A DNA stretch of 39,447 nt from JAUWOY01 sp034431315 (GCA_034431315.1 DAOUDK010000039.1:1-39447); one strand, 5' to 3'. Counted from the stretch's first letter, positions 22,464 to 31,023 are shown. Translations and numbers: made by a program. The notes: a model not told the origin generated them from the letters alone.

Positions 22464-23335
22464 AATACGCCTACTATCCGGGTTGTTCGCTTCACTCAAC
22501 CGCCAGGGAATACGATATCTCCACCAGGGCCATCAGCCAGGCCCTGGGTATCGAACTGGAAGAGATCCCCGGTTGGAGCTGTTGCGGCGCTACTTCCGCT
22601 CATATGACCTCCGGGCTGCTGTCCCTGGCGCTGCCGGCGAGAAACCTGCTCTTAGCCCAGGAGCTGGGCCTGGATACGTTGGTGTGTTGCGCGGCCTGCT
22701 ACAGTCGGTTCAAGGCGGCCAACAAGGCCATGAGTTCCAATGAGGACTCTCGTGCTCAGGTAAACGAGATTGTGGGTAGCCCGTACAACGGGGAGGTCCG
22801 AGTCAGGCACTTCCTGGACGTACTGGTCACCGAATATGGGCTTGATGCCCTGCGAGAGAAGATGAGCAGGCAGTTGACCGGCTTGAGGGTGGCAGCCTAT
22901 TACGGCTGTCTGTTGGTCAGGCCTCCGGAGGTGGTCGAATTTGACGACCCGGAGAATCCGACCTCCATGGATGAACTGACTACCGCCCTGGGTGCAGAAG
23001 CGGTGGACTGGCCTTACAAGACAGAGTGCTGTGGCGGGAGCCTGGCCCTGACCAGGACTGACGTGGTGCTGAAACTATCTCGTGACATCCTGCAGATGGC
23101 CGCCGACGAAGGGGCGGAGTGCATCGTGGTAGCCTGCCCGCTGTGCCAATCGAACCTGGACCTCAGGCAGGCGCAGATCAACAAACGATACGAGACCGAA
23201 TTCGTCCTTCCCATTTTGTACTTCACCCAGCTCGTTGGCCTGGGGCTGGGTATGGGGGCCAGGGAACTGGGCCTGAATAAGCTCACCGTAAGCCCCCAGA
23301 AACTGCTCCATACTGGCGGGGTAAGAGAAAGATGA
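22460..23335 (+). CDS. hdrB: Heterodisulfide reductase subunit B-like protein
   Basis: The 291-residue protein has two CCG domains: SCCGATSAH...CCAACYS in the first half and YGC...ECCGGS...CPLCQSNL in the second. These Cys-rich motifs hold the two non-cubane [4Fe-4S] clusters where a disulfide is reduced in methanogen HdrB. In bacteria without coenzyme M/B the substrate may be DsrC-like or another thiol-disulfide; no such gene lies in this window. It is translationally coupled to hdrC. Confidence 0.93.
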   Translation: MKYAYYPGCSLHSTAREYDISTRAISQALGIELEEIPGWSCCGATSAHMTSGLLSLALPARNLLLAQELGLDTLVCCAACYSRFKAANKAMSSNEDSRAQVNEIVGSPYNGEVRVRHFLDVLVTEYGLDALREKMSRQLTGLRVAAYYGCLLVRPPEVVEFDDPENPTSMDELTTALGAEAVDWPYKTECCGGSLALTRTDVVLKLSRDILQMAADEGAECIVVACPLCQSNLDLRQAQINKRYETEFVLPILYFTQLVGLGLGMGARELGLNKLTVSPQKLLHTGGVRER

Positions 23336-23360
23336 CTGGCTGGAAGGCAAAGGATACAAC

Positions 23361-25328
23361 ATGGCAAGAATAGGAGTATTTGTCTGCCACTGCGGCACGA
23401 ACATTGCTTCCATAGTGGACGTCGAAAAGACTGCCAGGCTGGCGGCTGATCTTCCCGGAGTTGTCTACGCTACGGACTATAAATACATGTGTTCCGATCC
23501 GGGGCAGAAGTTGATTGCCGAGGCCATCAGGGACAGGGGACTGGATCGGATCGTGGTGGCCGCCTGTTCTCCCCACCTGCACGAGCTTACCTTTCGCCAC
23601 TGTCTGGAGAACGAGGGGTTGAATCCCTATCTGTTGGAGATGGCCAATATCCGGGAGCAGTGCTCCTGGGTGCACACAGACCGAGCGGAAGCCACGGAAA
23701 AGGCGGTCCAATTGATGGACATGGCCCGGGCCAAGGTGCGCCAGGACAAACCCCTGTTTGCAATGAGCATCCCCATCGAGCGGAGAGCCCTCATCATAGG
23801 AGGAGGCATATCCGGGATTCAGGCCGCCATTGATGTGGGGATGGCCGGCTACGAGGCAGTCATCGTGGAGAGAGAGCCCTCTATCGGGGGGAGAATGGCC
23901 CAGTTCGACCGCACCTTCCCCACCCTGGACTGCGCGGCTTGCATCCTCACCCCCAAAATGGTCACCGTGGCCCAGGACAAGAACATCACCATCTACACCT
24001 ATTCCGAGGTAGAGGAGGTCTCCGGATACGTAGGCAGCTACGTGGTCAGGATCCGGCGTCGGGCGCGTTCGGTCATTTCTGAAAAGTGTACCGGCTGCGG
24101 TACCTGTTGGCAGAAGTGCCCCCAGAAGGTGCCCTCAGAATTTGACGAGTATTTGGGCCCGCGCAAGGCCATCTACATTCCTTTTCCCCAGGCCGTGCCC
24201 CGGGTGCCCGTCATTGATCGAGAGCATTGCATCTATTACCAGCGGAACAAGTGCAGGGTCTGTGAGAAGTTCTGCGAAGTGGGGGCCATAGATTTCACCC
24301 AGGAAGATGAGCTGATCGAGGAAAGATTTGGAGCCATCATCGTGGCCACCGGCTTCACTCTTTTCGATTGGTCGGTTTATGGGGAATATGGGGGGAGACA
24401 GTATAAGGACGTGATCAGGGGCCTGCAGTTTGAAAGGATGGTCAACTCCTCCGGCCCTACCGGCGGGAAGATCACCCGCCCTTCCGATGGGAAAGAGGCC
24501 CATACAATAGTCTTCATTCAATGTGTGGGGTCGCGGGACAGGGCCAAAGGGGTCCCTTATTGCTCCCGGCTCTGCTGCATGTACACGGCCAAACAAGCCC
24601 TGCTCTTCAAAGAGCAGAATCCCGATGGTCAGGCCTACGTCTTCTACATGGACATCCGGGCGGCGGGAAAGAACTACGAGGAGTTCGTCCGAAGGGCCCA
24701 GGAGGAATTTGGAGTTCAGTACTTGAGGGGCCGGGTCTCCCGTATCTTCGAGCACGATGGGCAACTGGTGGTATGGGGGGCCGACACCTTGAGTGGAAAC
24801 CAGATTGAAATCAAGGCCGATCTGGTGGTTCTGGCCACCGCCCTGGTGGCCCGGGATGATGCGGTGGACGTGGCGCGGATGCTGGGTATCCCCTACGATG
24901 AGAACCGTCTGTTCACCGAGGCCCATCCCAAACTCGCCCCGGTGGAGACCGTGACCAGGGGCGTGTTCCTTACCGGGGCCTGTCAGGCCCCCAAGGACAT
25001 TCCCGATACCATTGCCACCGCTTCCGCCGCTTCGGCCAAGACCCTGGGCCTGTTCAGCCATGACTTTCTGGCCGCTGAGCCCATGATAGCACGTATTGAC
25101 CCCAGTTTGTGCAGCGGCTGCTTCGCCTGCCAGGAAGTCTGTCCTTTCGGAGCTATCGAAGAGACAGAGTTTGCCGACGTGATCACCAGGCAGAACAGGA
25201 TAGCAGCCCAGGTGGTTGAGAGCCTTTGTCATGGCTGTGGCAACTGTACGGTAGTCTGTAAGGCAGGGGCGCCAAACCTGGCGGGCTTCAGCCACGAGCA
25301 GGTCTTTGCCCAGGTAGCGGTGGTCTGA
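23361..25328 (+). CDS. hdrA: Heterodisulfide reductase subunit A-like flavoprotein
   Basis: The 655-residue protein starts MARIGVFVCHCGTNIASIVD. It has an FAD-binding dinucleotide fold (IIGGGISGIQAAIDVG, about 144-159), the Cys-rich DCAACILTPKM, and ferredoxin-type sites CTGCGTCWQKCP, CRVCEKFCEVGAI, CSGCFACQEVCPFGAI and CHGCGNCTVVCK. HdrA is the site of flavin-based electron bifurcation, splitting electron pairs between ferredoxin and HdrB. It lies between hdrB and flxD with short gaps. Confidence 0.95.
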   Translation: MARIGVFVCHCGTNIASIVDVEKTARLAADLPGVVYATDYKYMCSDPGQKLIAEAIRDRGLDRIVVAACSPHLHELTFRHCLENEGLNPYLLEMANIREQCSWVHTDRAEATEKAVQLMDMARAKVRQDKPLFAMSIPIERRALIIGGGISGIQAAIDVGMAGYEAVIVEREPSIGGRMAQFDRTFPTLDCAACILTPKMVTVAQDKNITIYTYSEVEEVSGYVGSYVVRIRRRARSVISEKCTGCGTCWQKCPQKVPSEFDEYLGPRKAIYIPFPQAVPRVPVIDREHCIYYQRNKCRVCEKFCEVGAIDFTQEDELIEERFGAIIVATGFTLFDWSVYGEYGGRQYKDVIRGLQFERMVNSSGPTGGKITRPSDGKEAHTIVFIQCVGSRDRAKGVPYCSRLCCMYTAKQALLFKEQNPDGQAYVFYMDIRAAGKNYEEFVRRAQEEFGVQYLRGRVSRIFEHDGQLVVWGADTLSGNQIEIKADLVVLATALVARDDAVDVARMLGIPYDENRLFTEAHPKLAPVETVTRGVFLTGACQAPKDIPDTIATASAASAKTLGLFSHDFLAAEPMIARIDPSLCSGCFACQEVCPFGAIEETEFADVITRQNRIAAQVVESLCHGCGNCTVVCKAGAPNLAGFSHEQVFAQVAVV

Positions 25329-25329
25329 T

Positions 25330-25385
25330 GATGGAAGATGGAGGATGGAAGATGGAGGATGGAAAATGGAGGATGGAGGATGGAA
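25330..25385 (+). repeat. GATGGAGGATGGAAG simple repeat across the flxD start
   Basis: About four imperfect copies of a 14-bp unit (atggaggatggaag and variants) run from 25330 to 25385, from the hdrA stop into the first codons of flxD. Each unit contains both a GGAGG Shine-Dalgarno sequence and ATG codons, giving several possible starts in different frames. It looks like a recently inserted or expanded low-complexity repeat. Confidence 0.85.
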
Positions 25386-25776
25386 GCCCAGGATCGTTGC
25401 TTTTCTCTGCAACTGGTGCTCCTACGCCGGGGCAGACCTGGCTGGAGGAAGCCGCATCAAGTACCCGGCCAGCGTCAGGATCATTCGGGTGCCCTGCTCG
25501 GCCCGCATAGACCCCAAACTGGTGTTGAAATGCCTGGAAAGGGGCGTGGATGGGGTGCTCGTCTCGGGTTGTCACCCCGGCGATTGCCACTACACCAGCG
25601 GGAACTACTATGCCCGTCGCCGGATGCTGATGCTCCACAAGTTGCTGGAATTTGTGGGCGTTGACCCTCGAAGAGTGCAGATGAGTTGGGTCTCGGCCAG
25701 CGAGGGGTCGAAGTGGGCGCAGGTGGTGGCCGAAGTCACGGAGGAGATCAGGAGGCTGGGGCCATTCAGACCGTGA
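25366..25776 (+). CDS. flxD: FlxD/MvhD-like iron-sulfur subunit
   Basis: The 136-residue protein carries the MvhD/FlpD signature: FLCNWCSYAGAD, then VRIIRVPCSARIDPKLVLK and GVLVSGCHPGDCHYTSGNY, a [2Fe-2S] domain that links the electron donor to HdrA. I start at ATG 25366 because a GGAGG lies 7 bp upstream; ATG 25345 is in frame but its GGAGG abuts the start codon. The first seven or so residues (MEDGGWK) come from the simple repeat, not the family core. Confidence 0.9.
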   Translation: MEDGGWKPRIVAFLCNWCSYAGADLAGGSRIKYPASVRIIRVPCSARIDPKLVLKCLERGVDGVLVSGCHPGDCHYTSGNYYARRRMLMLHKLLEFVGVDPRRVQMSWVSASEGSKWAQVVAEVTEEIRRLGPFRP

Positions 25777-25792
25777 TCTTCAGGAGATATCC

Positions 25793-26629
25793 ATGCAAGA
25801 GATCATCCAGAGGATTCAGGAAGAGGCACGCGAGCTGCTACAAGATAAAAAGGTGGAGCTGGTCATCGGTTACAGGCAGGGCTGGGACCAGGAGGTGGTC
25901 ACCCCCTGCTTCATAACCGAGGCCTCGCAGGCGGGGCAGTTGATCTTCAACGAACACTGTTCTCACAACCTGGCCAGGTATCTGGTGGGGCGGGAAGGGT
26001 ACTTGACCTCTCGCTTCAGGGCGGAGGAGGAAGGGCCACGCGTGGCCCTGGTGGCCAGGCCAGCGACGCTGCGAACCATCGTGGGTTTGATTCAGGAGCA
26101 TCAGTTCAAGCGAGAGCAACTGGTCATTTTGGGAATCGTGGATGGAACCCCGGCCGGCATTGAGCCGGACATCCAGGTGGGCCGGATCGAAGAGGATCAG
26201 GAAGAGCAGGAAAGGACCGCTGCCGAGATACAGAAGGTAGAGGCGATGCCCCCAGCCGAGCGCTGGGATTGGTGGGAGCAGCAGTTCTCCAAATGCATCC
26301 GCTGCTACGCCTGTCGCCAGGTGTGTCCTTTCTGCTACTGCGAACGATGTATTGTCGAGGAGAATCAACCGCAGTGGATTGACAGGTCCCCTTCCCCTCA
26401 GAATAACAGGAGCTGGAACATCATCCGCGCCCTTCACCTCGTTGGCCGCTGCACCAGTTGTGGTGAGTGTGACCGCGTCTGCCCCATGGGGATTCCCTTG
26501 AGCATACTCAATGCCAAGATGGCCGCGGAAGTGCAAGAAGCATTCGATTATGTAGCGGGGATGGACGTGGAAATACCACCGGCCTTATACAGTTTTCGGG
26601 TTGATGACCCGCAGGACTTCATCAGGTGA
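25793..26629 (+). CDS. flxC: FlxC-like 4Fe-4S protein
   Basis: The 278-residue cytoplasmic protein has two ferredoxin-type cluster motifs: CIRCYACRQVCPFCYCERC (about residues 169-187) and CTSCGECDRVCPMG (about 221-234). The N-terminal half (LVIGYRQGW, VALVARPATLRTIVGLIQ) resembles the F420-hydrogenase beta-like domain. In the FlxABCD-HdrABC complex known from sulfate reducers and other anaerobes, such a subunit relays electrons from FlxA toward FlxD/HdrA. The assignment to FlxC rests on operon order as well as motifs. Confidence 0.82.
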   Translation: MQEIIQRIQEEARELLQDKKVELVIGYRQGWDQEVVTPCFITEASQAGQLIFNEHCSHNLARYLVGREGYLTSRFRAEEEGPRVALVARPATLRTIVGLIQEHQFKREQLVILGIVDGTPAGIEPDIQVGRIEEDQEEQERTAAEIQKVEAMPPAERWDWWEQQFSKCIRCYACRQVCPFCYCERCIVEENQPQWIDRSPSPQNNRSWNIIRALHLVGRCTSCGECDRVCPMGIPLSILNAKMAAEVQEAFDYVAGMDVEIPPALYSFRVDDPQDFIR

Positions 26630-26646
26630 GAGCAGGGAGGGACGGC

Positions 26647-27651
26647 ATGGAGGCCAGGATACTGCAGCGGGACAGGCTGCTGCAACTGGTGGATGAGTTG
26701 ATCAGAGATCACGAGGTGATCGCTCCTAAGGACGAGCTATCTTACGGAAAGATAAGCTCGGGGAGTGAAATCTATCTCAACGATCAGAAACCCGTCAAAT
26801 CTCTCAAAGAGTTCTTCTTTCCCCCGAGGGAAGTGCTTTTCGGGTACCAGTTGGCGGGGAAGGAGGTGAAATTGGTCCCCCCTCCCCCCTCACTCAATAC
26901 CTCTCGGGTGATCTTCGCCGCTCGACCCTGCGACGTGGCCAGCCTTCCCATTCTCGACAAGCTGGTCACCTGGGACTGCCTGGATCCTTTCTACCTTGAG
27001 CGGAGAGACAAGACGGTCATCGTCTCTCTGGCCTGCGCGCAACCGGCCAAGACCTGCTTCTGCGTCTCGGTGGATGGGTCTCCAGCCGGGATCGAGGGCT
27101 CGGATCTGCTCCTGACCCCTCTGGGTGACGTTTATCACGTTCAGATCATCACCAGGCGGGGAAAAACCCTGGTCGAGAAGCATGAGGAGCTCTTCCAGGA
27201 GAGCGATCAGGAGCACAACCGGGAAAGGGCATGGCTGGAGGATGAATGGCGGGAGAAAATCGTCAGAGAGGTGGATGCTGAGGGGCTGCCCAGGGCATTG
27301 AGCTTTGAGAGTCCCGTCTGGGAGACGATCACCCCGCAATGTGTTGACTGCGCTATCTGTACCTTTCTCTGCCCCACCTGTTACTGTTTTGACATCCAGG
27401 ATGAGGGCAACCCCGATGAAGGACAGCGAGTACGGCTCTGGGATTCCTGCGCTTTTCAGGACTTCACCAGGATGCCCGTCGCCCAACCGCGCCCCACCCA
27501 TTACCGTCGCTACCGCCAGCGGATCATGCACAAATTCAAGTACTATCCGCAGAACTTCAAGAGGACTCTCTGCGTGGGCTGTGGAAGGTGCATCCAGTAC
27601 TGTCCAGTGGGCGTTGATATCACCGAAGTGTTGAGGACAGTGAGGGAGTGA
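26647..27651 (+). CDS. flxB: FlxB-like (sulfhydrogenase beta-type) 4Fe-4S protein
   Basis: The 334-residue protein has an N-terminal domain (IFAARPCDVASLPILD, VIVSLACAQPAKTCFCVSVDG) and two C-terminal [4Fe-4S] sites: CVDCAICTFLCPTCYCFDI and CVGCGRCIQYCPVGVDI. This matches the beta subunit of sulfhydrogenases and FlxB. I start at ATG 26647 behind GGGAGG; GTG 26626 overlaps the flxC stop. flxA follows after 9 bp. It should carry electrons between the flavoprotein FlxA and the rest of the complex. Confidence 0.87.
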   Translation: MEARILQRDRLLQLVDELIRDHEVIAPKDELSYGKISSGSEIYLNDQKPVKSLKEFFFPPREVLFGYQLAGKEVKLVPPPPSLNTSRVIFAARPCDVASLPILDKLVTWDCLDPFYLERRDKTVIVSLACAQPAKTCFCVSVDGSPAGIEGSDLLLTPLGDVYHVQIITRRGKTLVEKHEELFQESDQEHNRERAWLEDEWREKIVREVDAEGLPRALSFESPVWETITPQCVDCAICTFLCPTCYCFDIQDEGNPDEGQRVRLWDSCAFQDFTRMPVAQPRPTHYRRYRQRIMHKFKYYPQNFKRTLCVGCGRCIQYCPVGVDITEVLRTVRE

Positions 27652-27660
27652 AGTAAGGCG

Positions 27661-28494
27661 ATGAAGAATATATTTCTGCCCCATCTCATGACCATAGAAG
27701 AGATCACCCCAGAGACGCCCGACGTAAAGACCTTTAGATTGGTGTTTCAGGACAGGAGATTGAAGCAGGATTTGGACTTTCAACCCGGCCAATTTGCCCT
27801 TTTTTCCATCTTTGGCCAGGGAGAGGCTCCCTTCGGTCTCGCGAATTCTCCCACTCGGAAGGGGTATATCGAGTGCAGCGTCAAGCAGGTGGGTAAGGTG
27901 ACCGACGCCTTTCATGAGCTGAACGTCGGAGATACGGTAGGGTTTCGCGGCCCCTACGGCCGGGGCTTCCCCATCCAGGAGATGCGGGGGAAGAATCTCG
28001 TCTTTGCCGGGGGCGGAATTGGCCTGGCTCCCTTGAGGTCATTGATCTGGAACTGCATAGACACCAGAGGAGATTTCGGGGACATCACCATTATCTACGG
28101 GGCCAGGAGCACGGCCGACCTGGTCTACAGGCAGGAACTAAAAGAATGGGGGGAGATGGAGGGGATCAACACCGTGCTGACCGTTGATCCCGGCGGGGAG
28201 GATGATAGCTGGGAGGGGGAGATCGGTTTTGTGCCCGCCGTGCTGGAGAAGGTCAATCCCTCGCCGGAGAATGCCATAGTGATCACCTGCGGCCCGCCGA
28301 TCATGATCAAGTTTGTGCTGCTATCTTTGGGCAAAATGGGGTTTGCCCCTGCCCAGGTCATCACCACCCTGGAGATGAAGATGAAATGTGGGCTGGGGAA
28401 GTGCGGGCGCTGCAACATCGGCCCTGCCTATATCTGCAAAGATGGCCCCGTCTTCAGTTATGAGGAGCTCCAGGGATTGCCCGATGAATACTAA
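27661..28494 (+). CDS. flxA: FlxA-like NAD(P)H-dependent FAD oxidoreductase
   Basis: The 277-residue protein is ferredoxin-NADP reductase-like: FAD-binding PGQFALFSIFGQGEAPFGLANSP (about 41-63), NAD-binding AGGGIGLAPLRSL (about 117-129), and a C-terminal [2Fe-2S] motif CGLGKCGRCNIGPAYIC. This is the gamma-subunit/FlxA type that exchanges electrons with NAD(P)H. As last gene of hdrCBA-flxDCBA it completes a unit predicted to couple NADH, ferredoxin and a disulfide. Terminator copy B follows about 100 bp later. Confidence 0.92.
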   Translation: MKNIFLPHLMTIEEITPETPDVKTFRLVFQDRRLKQDLDFQPGQFALFSIFGQGEAPFGLANSPTRKGYIECSVKQVGKVTDAFHELNVGDTVGFRGPYGRGFPIQEMRGKNLVFAGGGIGLAPLRSLIWNCIDTRGDFGDITIIYGARSTADLVYRQELKEWGEMEGINTVLTVDPGGEDDSWEGEIGFVPAVLEKVNPSPENAIVITCGPPIMIKFVLLSLGKMGFAPAQVITTLEMKMKCGLGKCGRCNIGPAYICKDGPVFSYEELQGLPDEY

Positions 28495-28590
28495 TCCCAT
28501 AATCGGTAAAACCACTGTTCTGGAGAAAGTGGTGAGAGAGCTGACTTCAACGTCAACATACCAGACCAGTTGAGAAGGAATGTTGATCCG

Positions 28591-28664
28591 CAGAAGCAAG
28601 TTCTTGACATACTGCTTCGACGAAGATATGCGCTTGATGACTTGATCCAGGCGCATATTTTTGT
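28591..28664 (+). terminator. Two-hairpin terminator repeat, copy B
   Basis: Hairpin 1 pairs GAAGCA (28593-28598) with TGCTTC (28613-28618). Hairpin 2 pairs ATATGCGCTTG (28626-28636) with CAGGCGCATAT (28648-28658), followed by TTTTTGTT. It is a close relative of copy A (16294-16367). The stem base pairs change in a compensating or wobble-preserving way, so the fold is conserved. It ends the hdr/flx transcript and precedes the promoter at 28678. Confidence 0.88.
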
Positions 28665-28677
28665 TGCCCACCAGAGT

Positions 28678-28706
28678 TTGATAAGGACCCTGATTTGTAG
28701 TATAAT
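28678..28706 (+). promoter_or_regulatory. Promoter of the diheme kinase-regulator operon
   Basis: TTGATA (28678-28683) and TATAAT (28701-28706) are separated by 17 bp. The promoter begins about 14 bp after the T-run of terminator copy B. A leader of about 80 nt leads to the kinase start. Confidence 0.85.
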
Positions 28707-28790
28707 AATTGTGCTTGAGGAAGAGGCAACTCGTGTCGTTACATCAAGGGATGCACGATCAGGCTATCTGCTCGCAGTGGGAGTGAGAGT

Positions 28791-30236
28791 ATGAAATCGA
28801 GAAGAATTTACCAGAGTCTACGCTTCAAGATCACGGCTGGCGTAACCATACCAGTGCTCATCATCTTAGCTATCGTTTCCTATCTGCAATACAGCAACCA
28901 CCGCGATTCGATGGTGGATGACTTGAGGCTTCATGCTTCTAGCCTGGGTGAGATCATTGAAGGCAGCTTGCAGCACTCCATGTTGACTAACGACTTCACC
29001 GAAGTCCAGGGGATCGTGGACGAGATTGCGAAAATAGAGGAGGTCAAAGAACTTTTCTTGCTCGATAATAAAGGCCGGATAGTGATCTCCGCGGATCAGG
29101 GAAGAGTTGGGGCGATGCTGGATCTCAGTGACACTACCTGTCAGTCCTGTCACGAGCACAAAGCTGTGGATCGGAGCCTAACCTGTATCTTCGCAACCGA
29201 TCAAGGTGAAAGGGTCTTCCGTAACTTGAATCCCATAGAGAACCGGGAGGAATGTCGGGGGTGCCATGAGAGCGGCGAAAAGACCCTGGGCATCTTGATC
29301 AGTGACTTCTCGATGGTGACTATTGACCAACATCTGGCCACTGACCGCCGCAACAGCCTCCTGTGGTCAATTGGAACCATCGTGGTGGTGATGTTAGTTG
29401 TCAACCTTACGATGGACCGTCTAGTGGTCGCCAGACTGGGGCGGTTTAAGGGGGCCATAAAATCGCTCAGCCAGGGCGACTTAGATCAGCGGGTGGCAAT
29501 CAAAGGCAACGATGAGATCGGAGAACTGGCCGCTGCTTTCAACTACATGACAGAGGAGTTGCACGACAAAGAGGTTCTCCGAGGTCGGCTTCTCGAAAGA
29601 ATCATCACTGTTCAGGAAGATGAACGCAAGCGAATCGCTCGCGAATTGCACGATGAGACGGGCCAGGCTCTAACCTCGCTGATGGTGGGCCTTAAGGTAT
29701 TGGAAGGGGCCACGTGCTTGGAGGAGGTTCGTAGCACAGCGGGTCAACTGCGCGCCACGGCCGCCCAAACTTTGGGTAGTTTGCACAGTTTGGCTCTGGA
29801 GCTCAGACCCAGCGTGCTCGACGACTTGGGCCTGGTGGCTGCCTTAAAGCGCTACGTGAAAGACTACGCCACGGGTTTCGGATTGGATGCGGACTTCGAG
29901 ACCGTGGGGCTTGAGGATAAGCGCTTGACTCCTCAGGTGGAGACAACCCTCTATCGTATAGTCCAGGAGGCTTTAACCAACGTGGCCAGACACGCCGAGG
30001 CCAGTCACGTGAGCGTGCTCCTGGAGCAGAGAAGGGGCTCAGTGATAGCCATCGTCGAGGATGATGGCCGTGGCTTCGACGTAGAGAGTGTCCTCACCTC
30101 AGGACAGCCCACGAGATTAGGGCTTCACGGGATGCAAGAACGGGCTTCCCTGGTTGGCGGCAAGCTGACCGTGGAGTCCACGCCGGGTATAGGCACTACC
30201 GTCTTTATCGAAATCCCCCTGGACGGCGGGCGCTGA
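28791..30236 (+). CDS. Sensor histidine kinase with two c-type heme motifs
   Basis: The 481-residue kinase has TM helix 1 (about residues 13-31), an extracytoplasmic sensor of about 150 residues with CQSCH (117-121) and CRGCH (155-159), TM helix 2 (about 190-208), HAMP, then NarL-type kinase modules: H-box ERKRIARELHDETGQ (His287), N-box, and G-box GLHGMQERASLVGG. Two covalent hemes in the outer domain point to sensing of redox potential, O2, NO or another heme ligand. The kinase core closely resembles that of the 17479-19467 kinase. Cytochrome c maturation genes are not in the window. Confidence 0.93.
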   Translation: MKSRRIYQSLRFKITAGVTIPVLIILAIVSYLQYSNHRDSMVDDLRLHASSLGEIIEGSLQHSMLTNDFTEVQGIVDEIAKIEEVKELFLLDNKGRIVISADQGRVGAMLDLSDTTCQSCHEHKAVDRSLTCIFATDQGERVFRNLNPIENREECRGCHESGEKTLGILISDFSMVTIDQHLATDRRNSLLWSIGTIVVVMLVVNLTMDRLVVARLGRFKGAIKSLSQGDLDQRVAIKGNDEIGELAAAFNYMTEELHDKEVLRGRLLERIITVQEDERKRIARELHDETGQALTSLMVGLKVLEGATCLEEVRSTAGQLRATAAQTLGSLHSLALELRPSVLDDLGLVAALKRYVKDYATGFGLDADFETVGLEDKRLTPQVETTLYRIVQEALTNVARHAEASHVSVLLEQRRGSVIAIVEDDGRGFDVESVLTSGQPTRLGLHGMQERASLVGGKLTVESTPGIGTTVFIEIPLDGGR

Positions 30237-30248
30237 AAGGACATTGGC

Positions 30249-30944
30249 TTGGCTATGGAAAAGATTCGCGTGCTTCTGGCAGATGATCACGCCGTGCTCA
30301 GAGCAGGCCTTCGCCTGCTGCTGGATGCCCAGGCTGATATGGAGGTTGTGGGCGAAGCCAGCACGGGAGATCAGGCCGTGACTCAAGCCAAGAAGCTGAC
30401 CCCTGACGTTGTGCTTCTCGACATTACCATGTCGGGACCGGATGGATTGGATGCTGTCCGAAAGATCAAGGAGGATAGCCCTGAGGTTAAGGTGTTGGCC
30501 CTGACGATGCACGACGACGAGAGCTACCTCCGTCAGGTGCTTGAGAGAGGGGGGTCTGGTTACGTTCTGAAGAGGTCTGCCGACACCGAACTGCTGTCTG
30601 CCATACGGGCTGTGCACGAGGGCGGAACGTATTTGCATCCCGCTCATGCTCACATGCTTCTGAAGGGAAAGGGGGAGGATGAAGAGCCCACGGAGGCGAA
30701 GACAGGTAAACGCGACATCTTGAGCAATCGCGAACAGCAGGTGCTCAAGCTGATAGCCCTTGGCTACACCAACAGACAGACTGCCAACGAGCTCTTCCTC
30801 AGCGTCAAGACGGTGGAGGCATACCGAGCGCGTATGCAAAGGAAGCTGGGGATAAAGGGTCGAGTTGAACTGGTGCGCTACGCCTTGCGAGTAGGGCTTC
30901 TGGTGAGGGAGGAAGCGGAGGAGTCGGTGTCTGGTCAGCGCTAG
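30249..30944 (+). CDS. NarL/LuxR-family response regulator (second copy)
   Basis: The 231-residue regulator has a receiver with Asp58 (VVLLDITM), the VLALTMHDDESYLRQVL switch region, GYVLKRSADTE and a LuxR helix-turn-helix (LSNREQQVLKLIALGYTNRQTANELFLSVKTVEAYRARM). It is the paralog of the 19436-20137 protein. The start is TTG 30249, 7 bp after AAAGGA; ATG 30255 in the same frame is the alternative. It is 12 bp downstream of the diheme kinase. Confidence 0.93.
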   Translation: MAMEKIRVLLADDHAVLRAGLRLLLDAQADMEVVGEASTGDQAVTQAKKLTPDVVLLDITMSGPDGLDAVRKIKEDSPEVKVLALTMHDDESYLRQVLERGGSGYVLKRSADTELLSAIRAVHEGGTYLHPAHAHMLLKGKGEDEEPTEAKTGKRDILSNREQQVLKLIALGYTNRQTANELFLSVKTVEAYRARMQRKLGIKGRVELVRYALRVGLLVREEAEESVSGQR

Positions 30945-30978
30945 ATAGAGGGGACAGATTACATACTCTTGCAGTTGT

Positions 30979-31023
30979 GGGGTTTTGGAACTGCGGCTGA
31001 GCCGCGATTCCAAAACCCCTTTT
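30979..31023 (+). terminator. Intrinsic terminator after the second response regulator
   Basis: GGGGTTTTGGAA (30979-30990) and TTCCAAAACCCC (31008-31019) are perfectly complementary over 12 bp, with a nested GCGGC/GCCGC hairpin in the loop and TTTT after it. The long stable structure lies about 35 bp past the stop codon. Confidence 0.92.

Noticed and set aside
24135..25412. 425-codon minus-strand ORF
   Set aside because: It is antisense to hdrA, whose ferredoxin and FAD motifs are unmistakable.
28570..28794. 74-codon ORF whose start resembles a peptide frame in terminator copy A
   Set aside because: The similarity comes from the shared two-hairpin DNA repeat; the frame crosses the terminator and promoter, so RNA structure explains it better.
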